Positions 25,398 through 34,869 of a stretch of 64,000 nt of DNA are shown in pieces. Position numbers and translations under genes: made by a program. Each line of letters begins with the position of its first letter. Positions within the stretch are counted from its first letter, which is position 1. A model generated the notes under the pieces. It made no database searches. It saw nothing but the letters and a program-made list of their open reading frames with translations, and was not told the DNA's origin. The DNA is from Lacinutrix sp. Hel_I_90 (GTDB taxonomy: Bacteria > Bacteroidota > Bacteroidia > Flavobacteriales > Flavobacteriaceae), in assembly GCF_000934685.1 (NCBI RefSeq), contig NZ_JYNQ01000001.1, positions 1,848,501 through 1,912,500 of the forward strand, written 5' to 3'.

Positions 25398-26651
25398 TTA
25401 AAGCTCTAAAGCTCTTTTTACATCATTATCCATTAACAATTCAGTTGGGTTTTCTAAGGCCTCTTTAACAGCAACCAAGAAACCAACACTTTCTTTACCA
25501 TCGATTATTCTGTGATCGTAAGATAATGCAACATACATTATAGGTCTAATTTCTACGTGGCCGTCAATCGCAACAGGACGTTCTACAATATTATGCATTC
25601 CTAAAATACCACTTTGAGGCGGATTGATAATTGGTGTAGACAACATCGAACCAAAGACACCTCCATTAGAGATGGTAAATGTTCCTCCAGTCATTTCATC
25701 CACTGTTATTTGACCATCACGCGCACGTATAGCTAAACGTTTCACCTCCGCTTCTACCCCTCTGAAAGAGAGGTGTTCGGCATTTCTAATCACAGGTACC
25801 ATGAGACCTTTTGGCCCAGATACAGCAATACTAACATCAACAAAATCGTAAGACAACATTTCCTTACCATCGATCATAGAATTAACTGCCGGATACATTT
25901 TTAATGCTCTAACAACCGCTAATGTGAAGAAAGACATAAAACCTAATCCAACACCATGCTTACTTTTAAATGTTTCTTTGTATTCATTTCTTAAAGCAAA
26001 AATAGGTGACATATCAACTTCATTAAACGTCGTTAACATCGCGGTAGTATTTTTAGCTTCCACCAAACGTTCTGCCACTTTACGTCGTAACATAGACATT
26101 TTACTTCTTGAAGTACCACGACTTCCACCCGTTGGAGTTCCCATAGACGGCACTGCATTTACAGCATCGTCTTTAGTAATACGTCCATCTTTTCCTGTAC
26201 CAGTAACAGCTGATGACGCCATCCCTTTTTCAGCCAAAATCTTTTTGGCTGCAGGACTTGCTATACCAGATGCGTAGGTATCTTTTGCTGGATTTGGTGC
26301 TTTATCATGCTTTTGAGTATTAGCAACCGATTTTTGATCTTTAGCTAATTTTTCTTCTACATCATCATTTCCTCCTTCATCACCCCCTTCATAAGTAGAT
26401 GTTTCAGGTGCTTTAGCTTCTGTGTCTATTAAGCAAACCACTTGCCCGACCGCAACAGCATCTCCTTCTTCAGCTTTAAGTGTGATAGTACCACTCGCTT
26501 CTGCTGGTAATTCTAAAGTTGCTTTGTCACTATCAACTTCTGCAATGGCCTGGTCTTTTTCTACATAATCTCCATCTTTTACTAACCATTCTGCAATTTC
26601 AACTTCTGTAATAGACTCGCCTGGTGAAGGCACTTTCATTTCTAAAATCAT
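25398..26651 (-). CDS. sucB: 2-oxoglutarate dehydrogenase E2, dihydrolipoyl succinyltransferase
   Basis: Transfers the succinyl group from lipoate to CoA in the TCA-cycle 2-oxoglutarate dehydrogenase complex. Domains in order: a lipoyl domain (about residues 1-77) with the lipoylated Lys43 in [13 protein letters not shown], an acidic and alanine/proline-rich linker, a peripheral subunit-binding domain (about 128-165, [14 protein letters not shown]) and the acyltransferase core ending near residue 415 with [16 protein letters not shown] (catalytic His and Asp). The length of 417 is normal. It is encoded downstream of the E1 gene on the same strand with a 127-bp gap. The E3 subunit is not in the window. 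Confidence 0.96.
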   Translation of the reverse strand: MILEMKVPSPGESITEVEIAEWLVKDGDYVEKDQAIAEVDSDKATLELPAEASGTITLKAEEGDAVAVGQVVCLIDTEAKAPETSTYEGGDEGGNDDVEEKLAKDQKSVANTQKHDKAPNPAKDTYASGIASPAAKKILAEKGMASSAVTGTGKDGRITKDDAVNAVPSMGTPTGGSRGTSRSKMSMLRRKVAERLVEAKNTTAMLTTFNEVDMSPIFALRNEYKETFKSKHGVGLGFMSFFTLAVVRALKMYPAVNSMIDGKEMLSYDFVDVSIAVSGPKGLMVPVIRNAEHLSFRGVEAEVKRLAIRARDGQITVDEMTGGTFTISNGGVFGSMLSTPIINPPQSGILGMHNIVERPVAIDGHVEIRPIMYVALSYDHRIIDGKESVGFLVAVKEALENPTELLMDNDVKRALEL

Positions 26652-26778
26652 CGTAATATAATTTTATTCTGTTGTTATTTATTTTGGGGGCACCATTTAG
26701 AACCCTGTATTTTATAGTTTAATCGTATACAAAAAACATCAAAGACCCTTATTTAGAAATCATGTCTAAGCTATAAGC

Positions 26779-29538
26779 TTATCGTTGATTGTTTTTAGTT
26801 TTATCAAACACGTAATCTATAACTTCTTGATGTCGTTTTTTAGATCGCGTTGAGCTCCCTGCAGCTGGTGCGCCGTAAGGGCGTCTTGAAACTGCTCTAA
26901 AGGTTTTGGCTTCGTCTAAATGCATTAACATATGACTGTAAGCCCCCATGTTTCTAGGTTCTTCCTGAGCCCAAACGATATCTTCTGCTTTTTTATATTT
27001 TTTTATGACCTTACGTATTTCTTCGGCAGGTAATGGGAACAATTGTTCTATTCTTACTAAAGCCACATCGTCCCGTTTTAATTCCTCACGTTTCTCATCT
27101 AAATCATAATAAAACTTCCCAGTCAGAAACACTAAGGTTTTCACTTTACTTGTGGTCACTTGATCGTCGTCAATAAGCGTTTTAAAACTTCCGTTTGCAA
27201 AGTCTTCAACAGTAGAGACGCATTTTGGGTGGCGTAATAAACTCTTTGGAGTAAATACAATTAAAGGCTTTCTAAAATTAGATTTCATTTGTCGTCTTAA
27301 CAAATGGAACATATTGGCTGGCGTGGTACAATCTGTAACATACATGTTATCTTTTGCACATAACTGTAAATAACGTTCCATTCTTGCTGAAGAATGCTCT
27401 GCTCCTTGGCCTTCATAACCATGAGGCAACAACATAACTAACCCGTTTTGGGTTTTCCATTTATCTTCTCCAGCAGAGATGTATTGATCCAACATAATTT
27501 GTGCACCATTACTAAAATCTCCAAATTGTGCTTCCCAAATAACTAATGTTTTTGGGCTCGCCATGGCGTAACCATAATCGAAACCAACTACACCATATTC
27601 TGAAAGTAAAGAATTATAAATGTAAAAGTCTCCTTGGTTATCACTCAAATGATTTAAAAGCAAGATTTCTTCTTCACTGTCTTCTACTTTAACCACGGCA
27701 TGCCTATGTGAAAATGTGCCACGCTCTACATCTTGACCAGAAATACGCACATCATAACCTTCATCTAATAAAGTTCCATAAGCTAAATGCTCAGCCATTG
27801 ACCAGTCTAATCGATTTTCATCAAACATCGTTTGGCGGTCATTGATTAAACGTTCAATTTTTCGGATGAATTTCTTGCCTTTAGGAAGGTTTGAAATTAC
27901 TTTGGTAATTTCGGTTAATTTCTTTTTGGATGTTTTGGTATCAACATCTTTCATCATCTCAAATTCATCTACACGTGTAAAATCTTTCCACGCAGATTCC
28001 ATAAATGCTGTGATGACCGTTTTATCTTCTTTTCTTGAATCTTCTAATTTTTCCTCTAGACTATCTTTGTACTGTTTTTCTAATTCCTTAACGTGATCCT
28101 TACCAATAACACCGTCAGCCAATAACTTTTGAGCGTATAAATCTCTAGGGTTTGCATGTTTAGCAATCGCCTTATAGAGTTTAGGCTGCGTAAAACGTGG
28201 TTCATCGCCTTCGTTATGACCATATTTTCTATAGCCTAACATATCAATGAAAACATCACGTTTAAATTGCATTCTAAAATCTAACGCAAATAACGTAGCA
28301 TGTACAACTGCTTCAGCATCATCTGCATTAACATGCAGTACTGGTGATAAGGTAACTTTACCCACATCTGTACAATAGGTACTTGATCGCGCATCTAGGT
28401 AGTTTGTAGTAAAACCAACTTGGTTATTTACCACAATGTGAATTGTACCGTTGGTTTTATAACCATCAAGCTGAGCCATTTGCACCAGTTCATAAACGAT
28501 GCCTTGACCTGCAATAGCTGCATCACCGTGAACTATAATTGGCAATACTTTACTAAAATTATCACTATACTCTTTATCCTGTTTAGCTCTTACAATACCT
28601 TCTACAACGGCCCCAACAGTTTCTAAGTGTGAAGGGTTAGGCGCTATACTTAATTTAATTGCTTTTCCAGAGGCTGTTTTACGTTTGCTAGTCCACCCTA
28701 GGTGGTACTTTACATCTCCATCAAAAACCTCTTCTTCATAATCTTTACCGTCAAATTCACTAAAAATATCCTTCGCAGATTTTCCGAAGATATTAGTTAA
28801 CGTACTCAAACGACCTCTGTGTGCCATTCCCATCACAAATTCCTGCACACCGTATTCTGCTGCTTTTTCAATCATCGCATCTAAAGCAGGAATTAATGCC
28901 TCACCGCCTTCAAGAGAAAAACGTTTCTGACCCACATACTTTGTGTGTAGAAAACTCTCAAAAGAAACGGCTTCATTTAGTTTTTTAAGAATGTGTTTTT
29001 TCTGTTCTGAAGAAAAATTCGGCTGATTATCGTTGATATTCAGTTTATCTTGAATCCATTGTATTTCTTCAGGTTTACGAATATACATGTACTCAACCCC
29101 AATAGATTTACAATAAATACTTTCTAAATGAGTAACTATTTCTTTAAGCGTTTGCTTACCAATACCTATAATTTCACCAGCATTAAAGGTGGTCCCTAAA
29201 TCTTGCTCCGTTAAACCGAAGTTTTCAATCGCTAGGGTTGGTGCGTATTTACGACGGTCACGAACAGGATTCGTTTGCGTAAATAAGTGCCCACGATTTC
29301 TATAGCCATCTATTAGTTTTACCACCTGAAACTCTTTCTGTACTTGACCTGGAATTTGAGTAGAAGTATTTTCTACTACTACTTCTCCATTCTCTCCATA
29401 AGATTCGCTTCCAAAATCGTAACCTTGAAAAAAGGCTCTCCAACTTGGTTCTATAGAATCCGGGTTTATCTGGTATTGTTCGTATAAATCAGCAAAGTAT
29501 GCTGTATGTGCTGCGTTTAAAAAGGAATATTTATCCAT
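26779..29538 (-). CDS. sucA: 2-oxoglutarate dehydrogenase E1 component
   Basis: Thiamine-diphosphate-dependent decarboxylase of the 2-oxoglutarate dehydrogenase complex, 919 residues, the usual length. The N-terminus DKYSFLNAAHTAYFADLYEQY is the E1o E2-binding segment. Cofactor-site signatures include MGMAHRGRLSTLTNIFG, IHGDAAIAGQGIVYE and VVNNQVGFTT. The C-terminal transketolase-like part contains FSHRHAVV and LPHGYEGQGAEHSSARMERYLQL. It forms an E1-E2 unit with sucB. A -7 element, TATTTTTG on the minus strand, lies 40 bp upstream. Confidence 0.97.
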   Translation of the reverse strand: MDKYSFLNAAHTAYFADLYEQYQINPDSIEPSWRAFFQGYDFGSESYGENGEVVVENTSTQIPGQVQKEFQVVKLIDGYRNRGHLFTQTNPVRDRRKYAPTLAIENFGLTEQDLGTTFNAGEIIGIGKQTLKEIVTHLESIYCKSIGVEYMYIRKPEEIQWIQDKLNINDNQPNFSSEQKKHILKKLNEAVSFESFLHTKYVGQKRFSLEGGEALIPALDAMIEKAAEYGVQEFVMGMAHRGRLSTLTNIFGKSAKDIFSEFDGKDYEEEVFDGDVKYHLGWTSKRKTASGKAIKLSIAPNPSHLETVGAVVEGIVRAKQDKEYSDNFSKVLPIIVHGDAAIAGQGIVYELVQMAQLDGYKTNGTIHIVVNNQVGFTTNYLDARSSTYCTDVGKVTLSPVLHVNADDAEAVVHATLFALDFRMQFKRDVFIDMLGYRKYGHNEGDEPRFTQPKLYKAIAKHANPRDLYAQKLLADGVIGKDHVKELEKQYKDSLEEKLEDSRKEDKTVITAFMESAWKDFTRVDEFEMMKDVDTKTSKKKLTEITKVISNLPKGKKFIRKIERLINDRQTMFDENRLDWSMAEHLAYGTLLDEGYDVRISGQDVERGTFSHRHAVVKVEDSEEEILLLNHLSDNQGDFYIYNSLLSEYGVVGFDYGYAMASPKTLVIWEAQFGDFSNGAQIMLDQYISAGEDKWKTQNGLVMLLPHGYEGQGAEHSSARMERYLQLCAKDNMYVTDCTTPANMFHLLRRQMKSNFRKPLIVFTPKSLLRHPKCVSTVEDFANGSFKTLIDDDQVTTSKVKTLVFLTGKFYYDLDEKREELKRDDVALVRIEQLFPLPAEEIRKVIKKYKKAEDIVWAQEEPRNMGAYSHMLMHLDEAKTFRAVSRRPYGAPAAGSSTRSKKRHQEVIDYVFDKTKNNQR

Positions 29539-29577
29539 TATTTTCTTTAAGACGTGTTCGCTTCAACAAAATTTTAC

Positions 29578-29585
29578 CAAAAATA
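29578..29585 (-). promoter_or_regulatory. -7 promoter box for sucA
   Basis: Read on the minus strand this is TATTTTTG, a perfect TAnnTTTG element 40 bp before the sucA start. Confidence 0.5.
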
Positions 29586-29616
29586 CAACTTTCTCTAAAA
29601 TTAGAGATGCTTTTAG

Positions 29617-29624
29617 TATATTTA
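29617..29624 (+). promoter_or_regulatory. -7 promoter box for the small envelope protein
   Basis: TATATTTA, seven of eight matches to TAnnTTTG, lies 32 bp before the ATG at 29656. Confidence 0.4.
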
Positions 29625-29655
29625 TAACACTCTAAACTTTACTTAATTTAAGATT

Positions 29656-30195
29656 ATGAAAGATAGCCTGCCCAAAAGCTTAAAATATATTCTTTTCTCA
29701 GTATTTTCATTTATTTTTATCACTCTTGCATTTTCACAAGATAATTTACCTGAAGAAAAAAGTGCTTTTTGGCAACATGTTAGATTTGGTGGTGGCATTG
29801 GGCTAACTATCGGAAACGCTGTTTTTAGCGGAACCCTCGCACCGAGTGCTATTTACGATTTTAATAACCAATTTTCATTAGGTGTTGGACTAAATAGCAC
29901 CTATTACAGTCAAAAAAATGTTTTTAAATCAACAATATTAGGTGGCAGTGTTATTAGCTTATTCAACCCCATTCAGGAGATTCAGTTATCTGGTGAATTT
30001 GAACAAAACCACGTCAGTCAAAACTTTAATAATATAGCTTTTCAAGATAATGAGTACTGGGTTCCCGCTTTATTTATTGGCGCTGGTTACAGGACGCAAC
30101 ACGTAACTATTGGTCTGCGTTATGATGTGCTATATAATGAAAATAAAAGTATTTACGCTAACCCTTGGGGCCCATTTGTTAGGTTCTATTTTTAA
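29656..30195 (+). CDS. Small outer-membrane beta-barrel-like protein
   Basis: A 179-residue protein with a signal peptide (about residues 1-28, ending AFSQ). It has eight or so amphipathic strands with glycine and aromatic residues (RFGGGIGLTIGNAVFSG, FSLGVGLNSTYYSQ, FIGAGYRTQHVTIGLRYDVLY), ending PFVRFYF with the terminal aromatic typical of outer-membrane barrels. It is divergent from sucA. Proteins of this kind next to sucA have, from memory, sometimes been labelled alpha-ketoglutarate decarboxylase. The sequence shows no decarboxylase feature, and that label should not be used. The function is unknown. Confidence 0.75.
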   Translation: MKDSLPKSLKYILFSVFSFIFITLAFSQDNLPEEKSAFWQHVRFGGGIGLTIGNAVFSGTLAPSAIYDFNNQFSLGVGLNSTYYSQKNVFKSTILGGSVISLFNPIQEIQLSGEFEQNHVSQNFNNIAFQDNEYWVPALFIGAGYRTQHVTIGLRYDVLYNENKSIYANPWGPFVRFYF

Positions 30196-30239
30196 ATTTT
30201 ACGCTAGCTTCCGCGCTAAGAAAAGCGAACTAAAGCTCA

Positions 30240-30608
30240 TTATTGTGAATACTTATTTCTAAACCAAACTTTTTGCCATTCTCTTTTTAAGATCAAAAAG
30301 GATACCTGGCCAGCCAGCTCAACCATATCATCTCCATTTAATGCTTTAATTGCAGGTTCTGAAACATCGATAATATAGAGTAAATTAAGATATTCTGTAA
30401 ACTTATTTTGAATGAGCTTATATACCGTATCATGTAATAGCGATTTTAAATGTGATGGTAGAATAGCGACATCAAAATCTAAATCAATATTAGCATATAA
30501 AAAATCTTTATTTAACTGAAGAACTAAAGCCTTGTATAACTCTAAAGCGGTTGCTTCTTCTATTAAATCTTCAAAAGTTGTTGGTAATTTCATTGTTTTC
30601 ATTTGCAC
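30240..30608 (-). CDS. Conserved-looking small protein downstream of the polyprenyl synthase
   Basis: A 122-residue soluble, mostly helical protein without signal peptide or membrane segment. It is not recognised. The start used is the first ATG (30608); later methionines at residues 3 and 6 are also possible. It begins 3 bp after the polyprenyl synthase stop on the same strand, so the two are almost certainly co-transcribed and may be co-regulated. The sequence has a hydrophobic core pattern (ELYKALVLQLNKDF, SFLILKREWQKVWF) but no known catalytic motif. Confidence 0.7.
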   Translation of the reverse strand: MQMKTMKLPTTFEDLIEEATALELYKALVLQLNKDFLYANIDLDFDVAILPSHLKSLLHDTVYKLIQNKFTEYLNLLYIIDVSEPAIKALNGDDMVELAGQVSFLILKREWQKVWFRNKYSQ

Positions 30609-30611
30609 AAT

Positions 30612-31586
30612 TTAGACCTTACGCGTCATTAATGTGTTACCAAATTGTTGTAAAAGTGTTTTCTTTTCATCAGAAATACTCAAGGCATTCAAAACGGAAA
30701 AGGCTTTACTGGTGTAGTTTGCAATTTCTTTTTTTGTGGTTTCGGCTGAACCACTTGAGATAAAAAACGCTTTTACCGTATTAATCTTCTCTTCGTTATC
30801 ATCTAAGTTTACGCTATATAATTGTTGTAATTGTATGCTTTCTGAAGCACTTAAAAACGCATTTGCTTTCAAATACAAATACGTCTTTTTATTTTCAATA
30901 ATATCACCACCAACTTGTTTCCCAAAAGTTTCTGGATCACCAAAAGCATCTAAATAATCATCTTGTAGCTGAAAAGCAATTCCTAATAACCTTCCAAATT
31001 CGTAAATACTATTTTGATCTTTTTCTGAGGCCTTAGCGATTATAGCCCCCATTTTCATTGCCGCTCCAACTAACACCGCTGTTTTATATTCAATCATTTT
31101 TAAATATTCAGGAATGGTAACATCATCACGTATTTCAAAATCCACGTCGTATTGCTGGCCTTCGCAAACCTCCAAGGCTGTTTTACTAAATAATTTTGCT
31201 AAAGCCTGAAACGTTTCTGGGTCATAATTTTCAAATAACCGATACGCCATAATAAGCATGGCATCACCAGATAAAATACCCGTATTCAAGTCCCACTTTT
31301 CATGAACCGTTGGCTTCCCACGTCGTATTGGCGCATCATCCATAATATCATCATGAATCAACGAAAAGTTATGAAACACCTCAATACTCAAAGCCGCATC
31401 TAAAGCCTTTTTATAATCACAATTAAATATTTCAGCAGACATTAACGTGAGCACTGGCCGCAAACGCTTACCTCCTAATTTAAGGATATAGTTTATAGGT
31501 TCGTATAGGTTTTTAGGCTCTCTTTCTTTAGAAAAAGCCTCTAAATAGGTTATAAATTCCTTTTGGTAGGTCGTAGTTGTCTGCAT
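30612..31586 (-). CDS. Polyprenyl (prenyl diphosphate) synthase
   Basis: Trans-prenyltransferase that condenses isopentenyl diphosphate onto allylic diphosphates. The protein has 324 residues and both aspartate-rich motifs: the first in SLIHDDIMDDAPIRRGKPTVH (about residues 78-95) and the second in LQDDYLDAFGD (about 205-215). The GGKRLRPVL segment near residue 33 binds substrate. The residues before the first motif, which set chain length, do not allow a safe choice between farnesyl/geranylgeranyl and longer products. It may supply menaquinone or carotenoid precursors. It is transcribed divergently from the TetR operon, with a -7 box at 31591-31598 almost touching the start. Confidence 0.9.
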   Translation of the reverse strand: MQTTTTYQKEFITYLEAFSKEREPKNLYEPINYILKLGGKRLRPVLTLMSAEIFNCDYKKALDAALSIEVFHNFSLIHDDIMDDAPIRRGKPTVHEKWDLNTGILSGDAMLIMAYRLFENYDPETFQALAKLFSKTALEVCEGQQYDVDFEIRDDVTIPEYLKMIEYKTAVLVGAAMKMGAIIAKASEKDQNSIYEFGRLLGIAFQLQDDYLDAFGDPETFGKQVGGDIIENKKTYLYLKANAFLSASESIQLQQLYSVNLDDNEEKINTVKAFFISSGSAETTKKEIANYTSKAFSVLNALSISDEKKTLLQQFGNTLMTRKV

Positions 31587-31590
31587 CCGG

Positions 31591-31598
31591 CAAAAATA
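31591..31598 (-). promoter_or_regulatory. -7 promoter box for the polyprenyl synthase
   Basis: Minus-strand TATTTTTG, a perfect TAnnTTTG match, ending 5 bp before the ATG. The mRNA would be leaderless or nearly so. Confidence 0.5.
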
Positions 31599-31659
31599 AT
31601 GTAAAATCCTAAATTAACAGAAGCCAAAACCCTCCTAATGTTTAGAAATTATTAAAACT

Positions 31660-31701
31660 TAGGAAACTTTTAATGTTTTTAAAGTTTCCTGACGTATATT
31701 T
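31660..31701 (+). promoter_or_regulatory. TetR operator overlapping the efflux-operon promoter
   Basis: AGGAAACTTT (31660-31669) and AAAGTTTCCT (31680-31689) form a perfect 10-bp inverted repeat with a 10-bp spacer. It ends 4 bp before a perfect -7 box, TATATTTG (31694-31701). The ATG is at 31711. The layout fits autorepression by the TetR-family protein. Confidence 0.75.
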
Positions 31702-31710
31702 GCAGCCATT

Positions 31711-32319
31711 ATGATAAAAGAACAAATTATAAATAAGGCAAGTGAACTCTTTTTAAATCTAGGATTTAAGAGTGTAACCATGGATGATATTGCCAATGAA
31801 ATAGGCATGAGCAAAAAGACTATTTATGTTCATTTTGCGAATAAAACGAAGTTAGTTGAAGCTGTCGCTTTCCACCTTTTTGATGTCATCTGCAATGGTA
31901 TTGATGGTATTTGCGACGCCTCGCCTAATCCAATTGAAGAATTGTATGAGATTAAGATGTATGTGATGCATCATTTAAAAAATGAAAAAACATCTCCTCA
32001 ATTTCAGCTAAAAAAATACTATCCCGAAATTCATGAAATATTAAAATTCAAACAATTTGAAAAGATGCACGACTCTGTCCATGAGAGTCTTGCAAAAGGC
32101 GTAGAAACAGGTGTATTTCGCCACAATATAGACATAGATTTTATATCAAGAATGTATTTTACTGGGATGACCGGTATTAAAGACAGTATGTTTTTTCCTC
32201 CTGAAACCTATACTATGGACTATTTAATGGAAAGCTATTTAGAATACCATTTGCGCGCCATAGTTACTGAAAAAGGATTCAATATATTAAATAATTTTAT
32301 TACAAAAACCCACCAATAA
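31711..32319 (+). CDS. TetR/AcrR-family transcriptional regulator of an RND efflux operon
   Basis: A 202-residue repressor. The N-terminal HTH (about residues 5-50, ASELFLNLGFKSVTMDDIANEIGMSKKTIYVHFANK) is typical of the TetR family; the helical C-terminal domain would bind the inducer. It is the first gene of the operon with a TolC-like protein, a membrane-fusion protein and an RND pump, and the gap to the TolC gene is 5 bp. A perfect 10-10-10 inverted repeat overlaps its promoter. The regulator therefore very probably represses its own operon, and possibly also the divergent polyprenyl synthase. The inducer is unknown. Confidence 0.93.
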   Translation: MIKEQIINKASELFLNLGFKSVTMDDIANEIGMSKKTIYVHFANKTKLVEAVAFHLFDVICNGIDGICDASPNPIEELYEIKMYVMHHLKNEKTSPQFQLKKYYPEIHEILKFKQFEKMHDSVHESLAKGVETGVFRHNIDIDFISRMYFTGMTGIKDSMFFPPETYTMDYLMESYLEYHLRAIVTEKGFNILNNFITKTHQ

Positions 32320-32324
32320 ATCAG

Positions 32325-33668
32325 ATGAAACACCTTCATATACTATTATTCTTCTTTGCTTTTTCTATCGGATTTTCTCAAGAAGAAAAAACGAGCTTCA
32401 CCTTACAGGAAGCTATTGATTACGCCTTAGAAAATAACCGTACCGCACAAAACGCCGCTTTAGATATTGAAGCCGCAAAAAAGCAAAAATGGGAAACTAC
32501 GGCTACCGGATTACCGCAAATAAGCGCCAGTATTGACTACCAAAATTTCTTAAAACAACAGGTTCAAGTAATACCAGCAGAATTTTTTGGTGGAAATCCC
32601 GGAGAATTCGCAGAGGTCACTTTTGGTACCAAGCAAAGTGCTACCGCTTTTGCCACGCTAAACCAGAAACTATTTGACGGTTCTTATTTAGTAGCGCTAC
32701 AGTCTGCCAAAGTGTTTCTACAAATCTCTAAAAACGCCAAAACAAAAACTGACCTTGAAGTTAGAAAAGCCGTGATTAATGCCTACGGCAATGTACTATT
32801 AACCCAAGAAAGCGCGCAGATTTTAGAACGTAATATTAGTGTGTTAGAAAAAAACCTTTTTGAAACTACAAAAATTTATGAAAATGGTTTAGGTGAAGAA
32901 GAAAGTGTAGAGCAATTAAAAATCACATTATCTGGTATAGAAAGCAATTTAAATAATACTAATAGATTAAAAACTTTAGCGTATCAGATGCTTAATATTG
33001 TGTTAGGTATGGCTATCGATAAGCCTTTAATTTTGACGGATGACTTAGAAGCATTAACGGCTCAAAACATGTCCTTAAGTCTTTTAGAAATGGATGCCAA
33101 TCCTAAAAGCACTATTGACTACCAAATCGCTGAAAATGATACTGAAGCAAAATCATTAATGGTAAAGCTCGAAAAAAGTAAAGCATTACCAAAGTTGAAT
33201 GCTTTTTTGAATGGAGGCTATTCTGCATTTAGTGATGAGTTTACCTTTGTAAGTAGTGATCAAAACTGGTTTGGTTCTTCCTTATTTGGGGTTAATTTGA
33301 GTATTCCAATATTTAGTTCAGGTATGAGGAGCGCAGCAACACAGCGTGCACAAATTAATCTTGACAAATCAACCACCGATTTGATTGAGACCGAGCAAAA
33401 AATCAAACTGCAAATTGCCACAGCCAAAAGCGATTACCAGTTTGCCATCGAAGACTATGATAATAAAAGAGACAACTTAGCATTGGCAGAACGCATAGAA
33501 CAAAAGAACCAAACGAAATTTTTTGAAGGTATTGCTTCAAGTTTTGAGCTTAGACAAGCGCAAACGCAATTATACCAAGCTCAAAATGAACTGCTGCAGG
33601 CCATGCTTGACGTTATAACCAAAAAAGCAGCATTAGAAACCGTTTTAAATGAAATGCCACAAAATTAA
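32325..33668 (+). CDS. TolC-family outer-membrane efflux protein
   Basis: A 447-residue outer-membrane channel of a tripartite efflux pump. It has a signal peptide (about residues 1-18, ending GFSQ), followed by the TolC helical pattern with an internal repeat: TLQEAIDYALENNRTAQNAALDIEAAKKQKWETTATGLPQI at the start of the first half, and the corresponding LEKSKALPKLNAFLNGGYS in the second. Long coiled helices rich in Glu, Lys and Gln end the protein. It lies 5 bp after the TetR gene and 22 bp before the fusion protein. Confidence 0.93.
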   Translation: MKHLHILLFFFAFSIGFSQEEKTSFTLQEAIDYALENNRTAQNAALDIEAAKKQKWETTATGLPQISASIDYQNFLKQQVQVIPAEFFGGNPGEFAEVTFGTKQSATAFATLNQKLFDGSYLVALQSAKVFLQISKNAKTKTDLEVRKAVINAYGNVLLTQESAQILERNISVLEKNLFETTKIYENGLGEEESVEQLKITLSGIESNLNNTNRLKTLAYQMLNIVLGMAIDKPLILTDDLEALTAQNMSLSLLEMDANPKSTIDYQIAENDTEAKSLMVKLEKSKALPKLNAFLNGGYSAFSDEFTFVSSDQNWFGSSLFGVNLSIPIFSSGMRSAATQRAQINLDKSTTDLIETEQKIKLQIATAKSDYQFAIEDYDNKRDNLALAERIEQKNQTKFFEGIASSFELRQAQTQLYQAQNELLQAMLDVITKKAALETVLNEMPQN

Positions 33669-33690
33669 TCAATCTTAAAAATCCATTATA

Positions 33691-34869
33691 ATGAAAAACA
33701 TATATGCCATATTATTTCTTACCCTGTTATTAACGGCTTGCGGTGGAGGTAATTCAAATAAAACGATCGATATTTCATCAAGCACAGATGTTAACGCTAT
33801 AAAATCGGAGCGTGACAAACTCATTGCTCAACAACAGGAAATAAGTGTCAAGTTAAAAACAATCGATATGAAAATCGATGCGTTAACGCCTGAAAAAAAA
33901 TTACCCTTAATTACGACCTTCACTGCAAAATCAGAAAAATTCGAACATTTTTTAGAACTTCAAGGTAATGTAGCTACAAAACAGAATTTGGTCATTACGC
34001 CAGAAATGAGCGGTATTTTAAAAAGTGTTATTGTTAAAGAAGGACAACGTGTTTCAAAAGGCCAACTATTAGCACGCATTGACGATGGTGGCATGAGCCA
34101 GCAAATCGCACAATTTCAAATTCAAGCCGATTTAGCAAAAACAACTTTTGAGCGTCAAAAACGTCTTTGGGATCAGAAAATTGGTAGTGAAATTCAATAC
34201 TTACAAGCCAAATCGGCTTATGAGGGTCAGGTAGAAGCCGTAAAACAATTAAAAAGCCAGTTAGCAAAAACAGCTGTTCGCGCACCATTTTCTGGTGTTA
34301 TTGATGACATTATTACGGAACAAGGTAGTGTCGTGGCTGCTGGACAGACACCTTTAATGCGCGTTGTTAATTTAAACGACATGTATATTTCTGTAGATGT
34401 GCCAGAGCGTTACGTTTCAGACGTTACAAAGAATAAAGCTGTTGAAGTTAATTTTCCTGTTTTAGGCGAAACATTAAATTCAAAAGTCCGCCAAACCGGA
34501 AATTTTATAAATCCCGCGAATCGGACGTTTAATATTGAAATTGCAGTACCAAATAAAAAAGGAACGATTAAACCCAACTTAACCGCTAAGCTAAAGATTA
34601 ACGATTATACTAACGAAAAGGCATTACTAGTCCCACAAAACATCATTTCTGAAAACGCTGAAGGGGAACAATACATCTATGTGTTAAAAGAGAAAGATGG
34701 TGATACAGCGATTGCGGAAAAAGTGATTATCGAAACCGGAAAAACACAAGGGGATGTTATTGAAGTCTTAAAAGGTATTGAAGACAATGCCGAAATTATT
34801 AAAGAAGGCGCAAGAAGTGTAAAGGATGGTCAGAAAGTTCAAATTATTAATCAAAATACTGAGGCATAA
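33691..34869 (+). CDS. RND efflux membrane-fusion (periplasmic adaptor) lipoprotein
   Basis: A 392-residue adaptor linking the inner-membrane pump to the TolC channel. The lipobox LLTAC (Cys17) makes it an inner-membrane-anchored lipoprotein. A short coiled coil (about 38-68) precedes the biotinyl-lipoyl-like halves. These flank an alpha-hairpin (about 135-190) and are followed by beta-barrel and membrane-proximal domains: EMSGILKSVIVKEGQRVSKGQLLARID, then KTAVRAPFSGVIDDIITEQGSVVAAG. The stop overlaps the ATG of the pump by one base (TAATG), so translation is coupled. Confidence 0.93.
   Translation: MKNIYAILFLTLLLTACGGGNSNKTIDISSSTDVNAIKSERDKLIAQQQEISVKLKTIDMKIDALTPEKKLPLITTFTAKSEKFEHFLELQGNVATKQNLVITPEMSGILKSVIVKEGQRVSKGQLLARIDDGGMSQQIAQFQIQADLAKTTFERQKRLWDQKIGSEIQYLQAKSAYEGQVEAVKQLKSQLAKTAVRAPFSGVIDDIITEQGSVVAAGQTPLMRVVNLNDMYISVDVPERYVSDVTKNKAVEVNFPVLGETLNSKVRQTGNFINPANRTFNIEIAVPNKKGTIKPNLTAKLKINDYTNEKALLVPQNIISENAEGEQYIYVLKEKDGDTAIAEKVIIETGKTQGDVIEVLKGIEDNAEIIKEGARSVKDGQKVQIINQNTEA

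Noticed and set aside
29656-30195. Alpha-ketoglutarate decarboxylase annotation for the small protein beside sucA
   Set aside because: The sequence is a signal peptide plus a beta-barrel of 179 residues with no cofactor site. The label would be a neighbour-transfer error.
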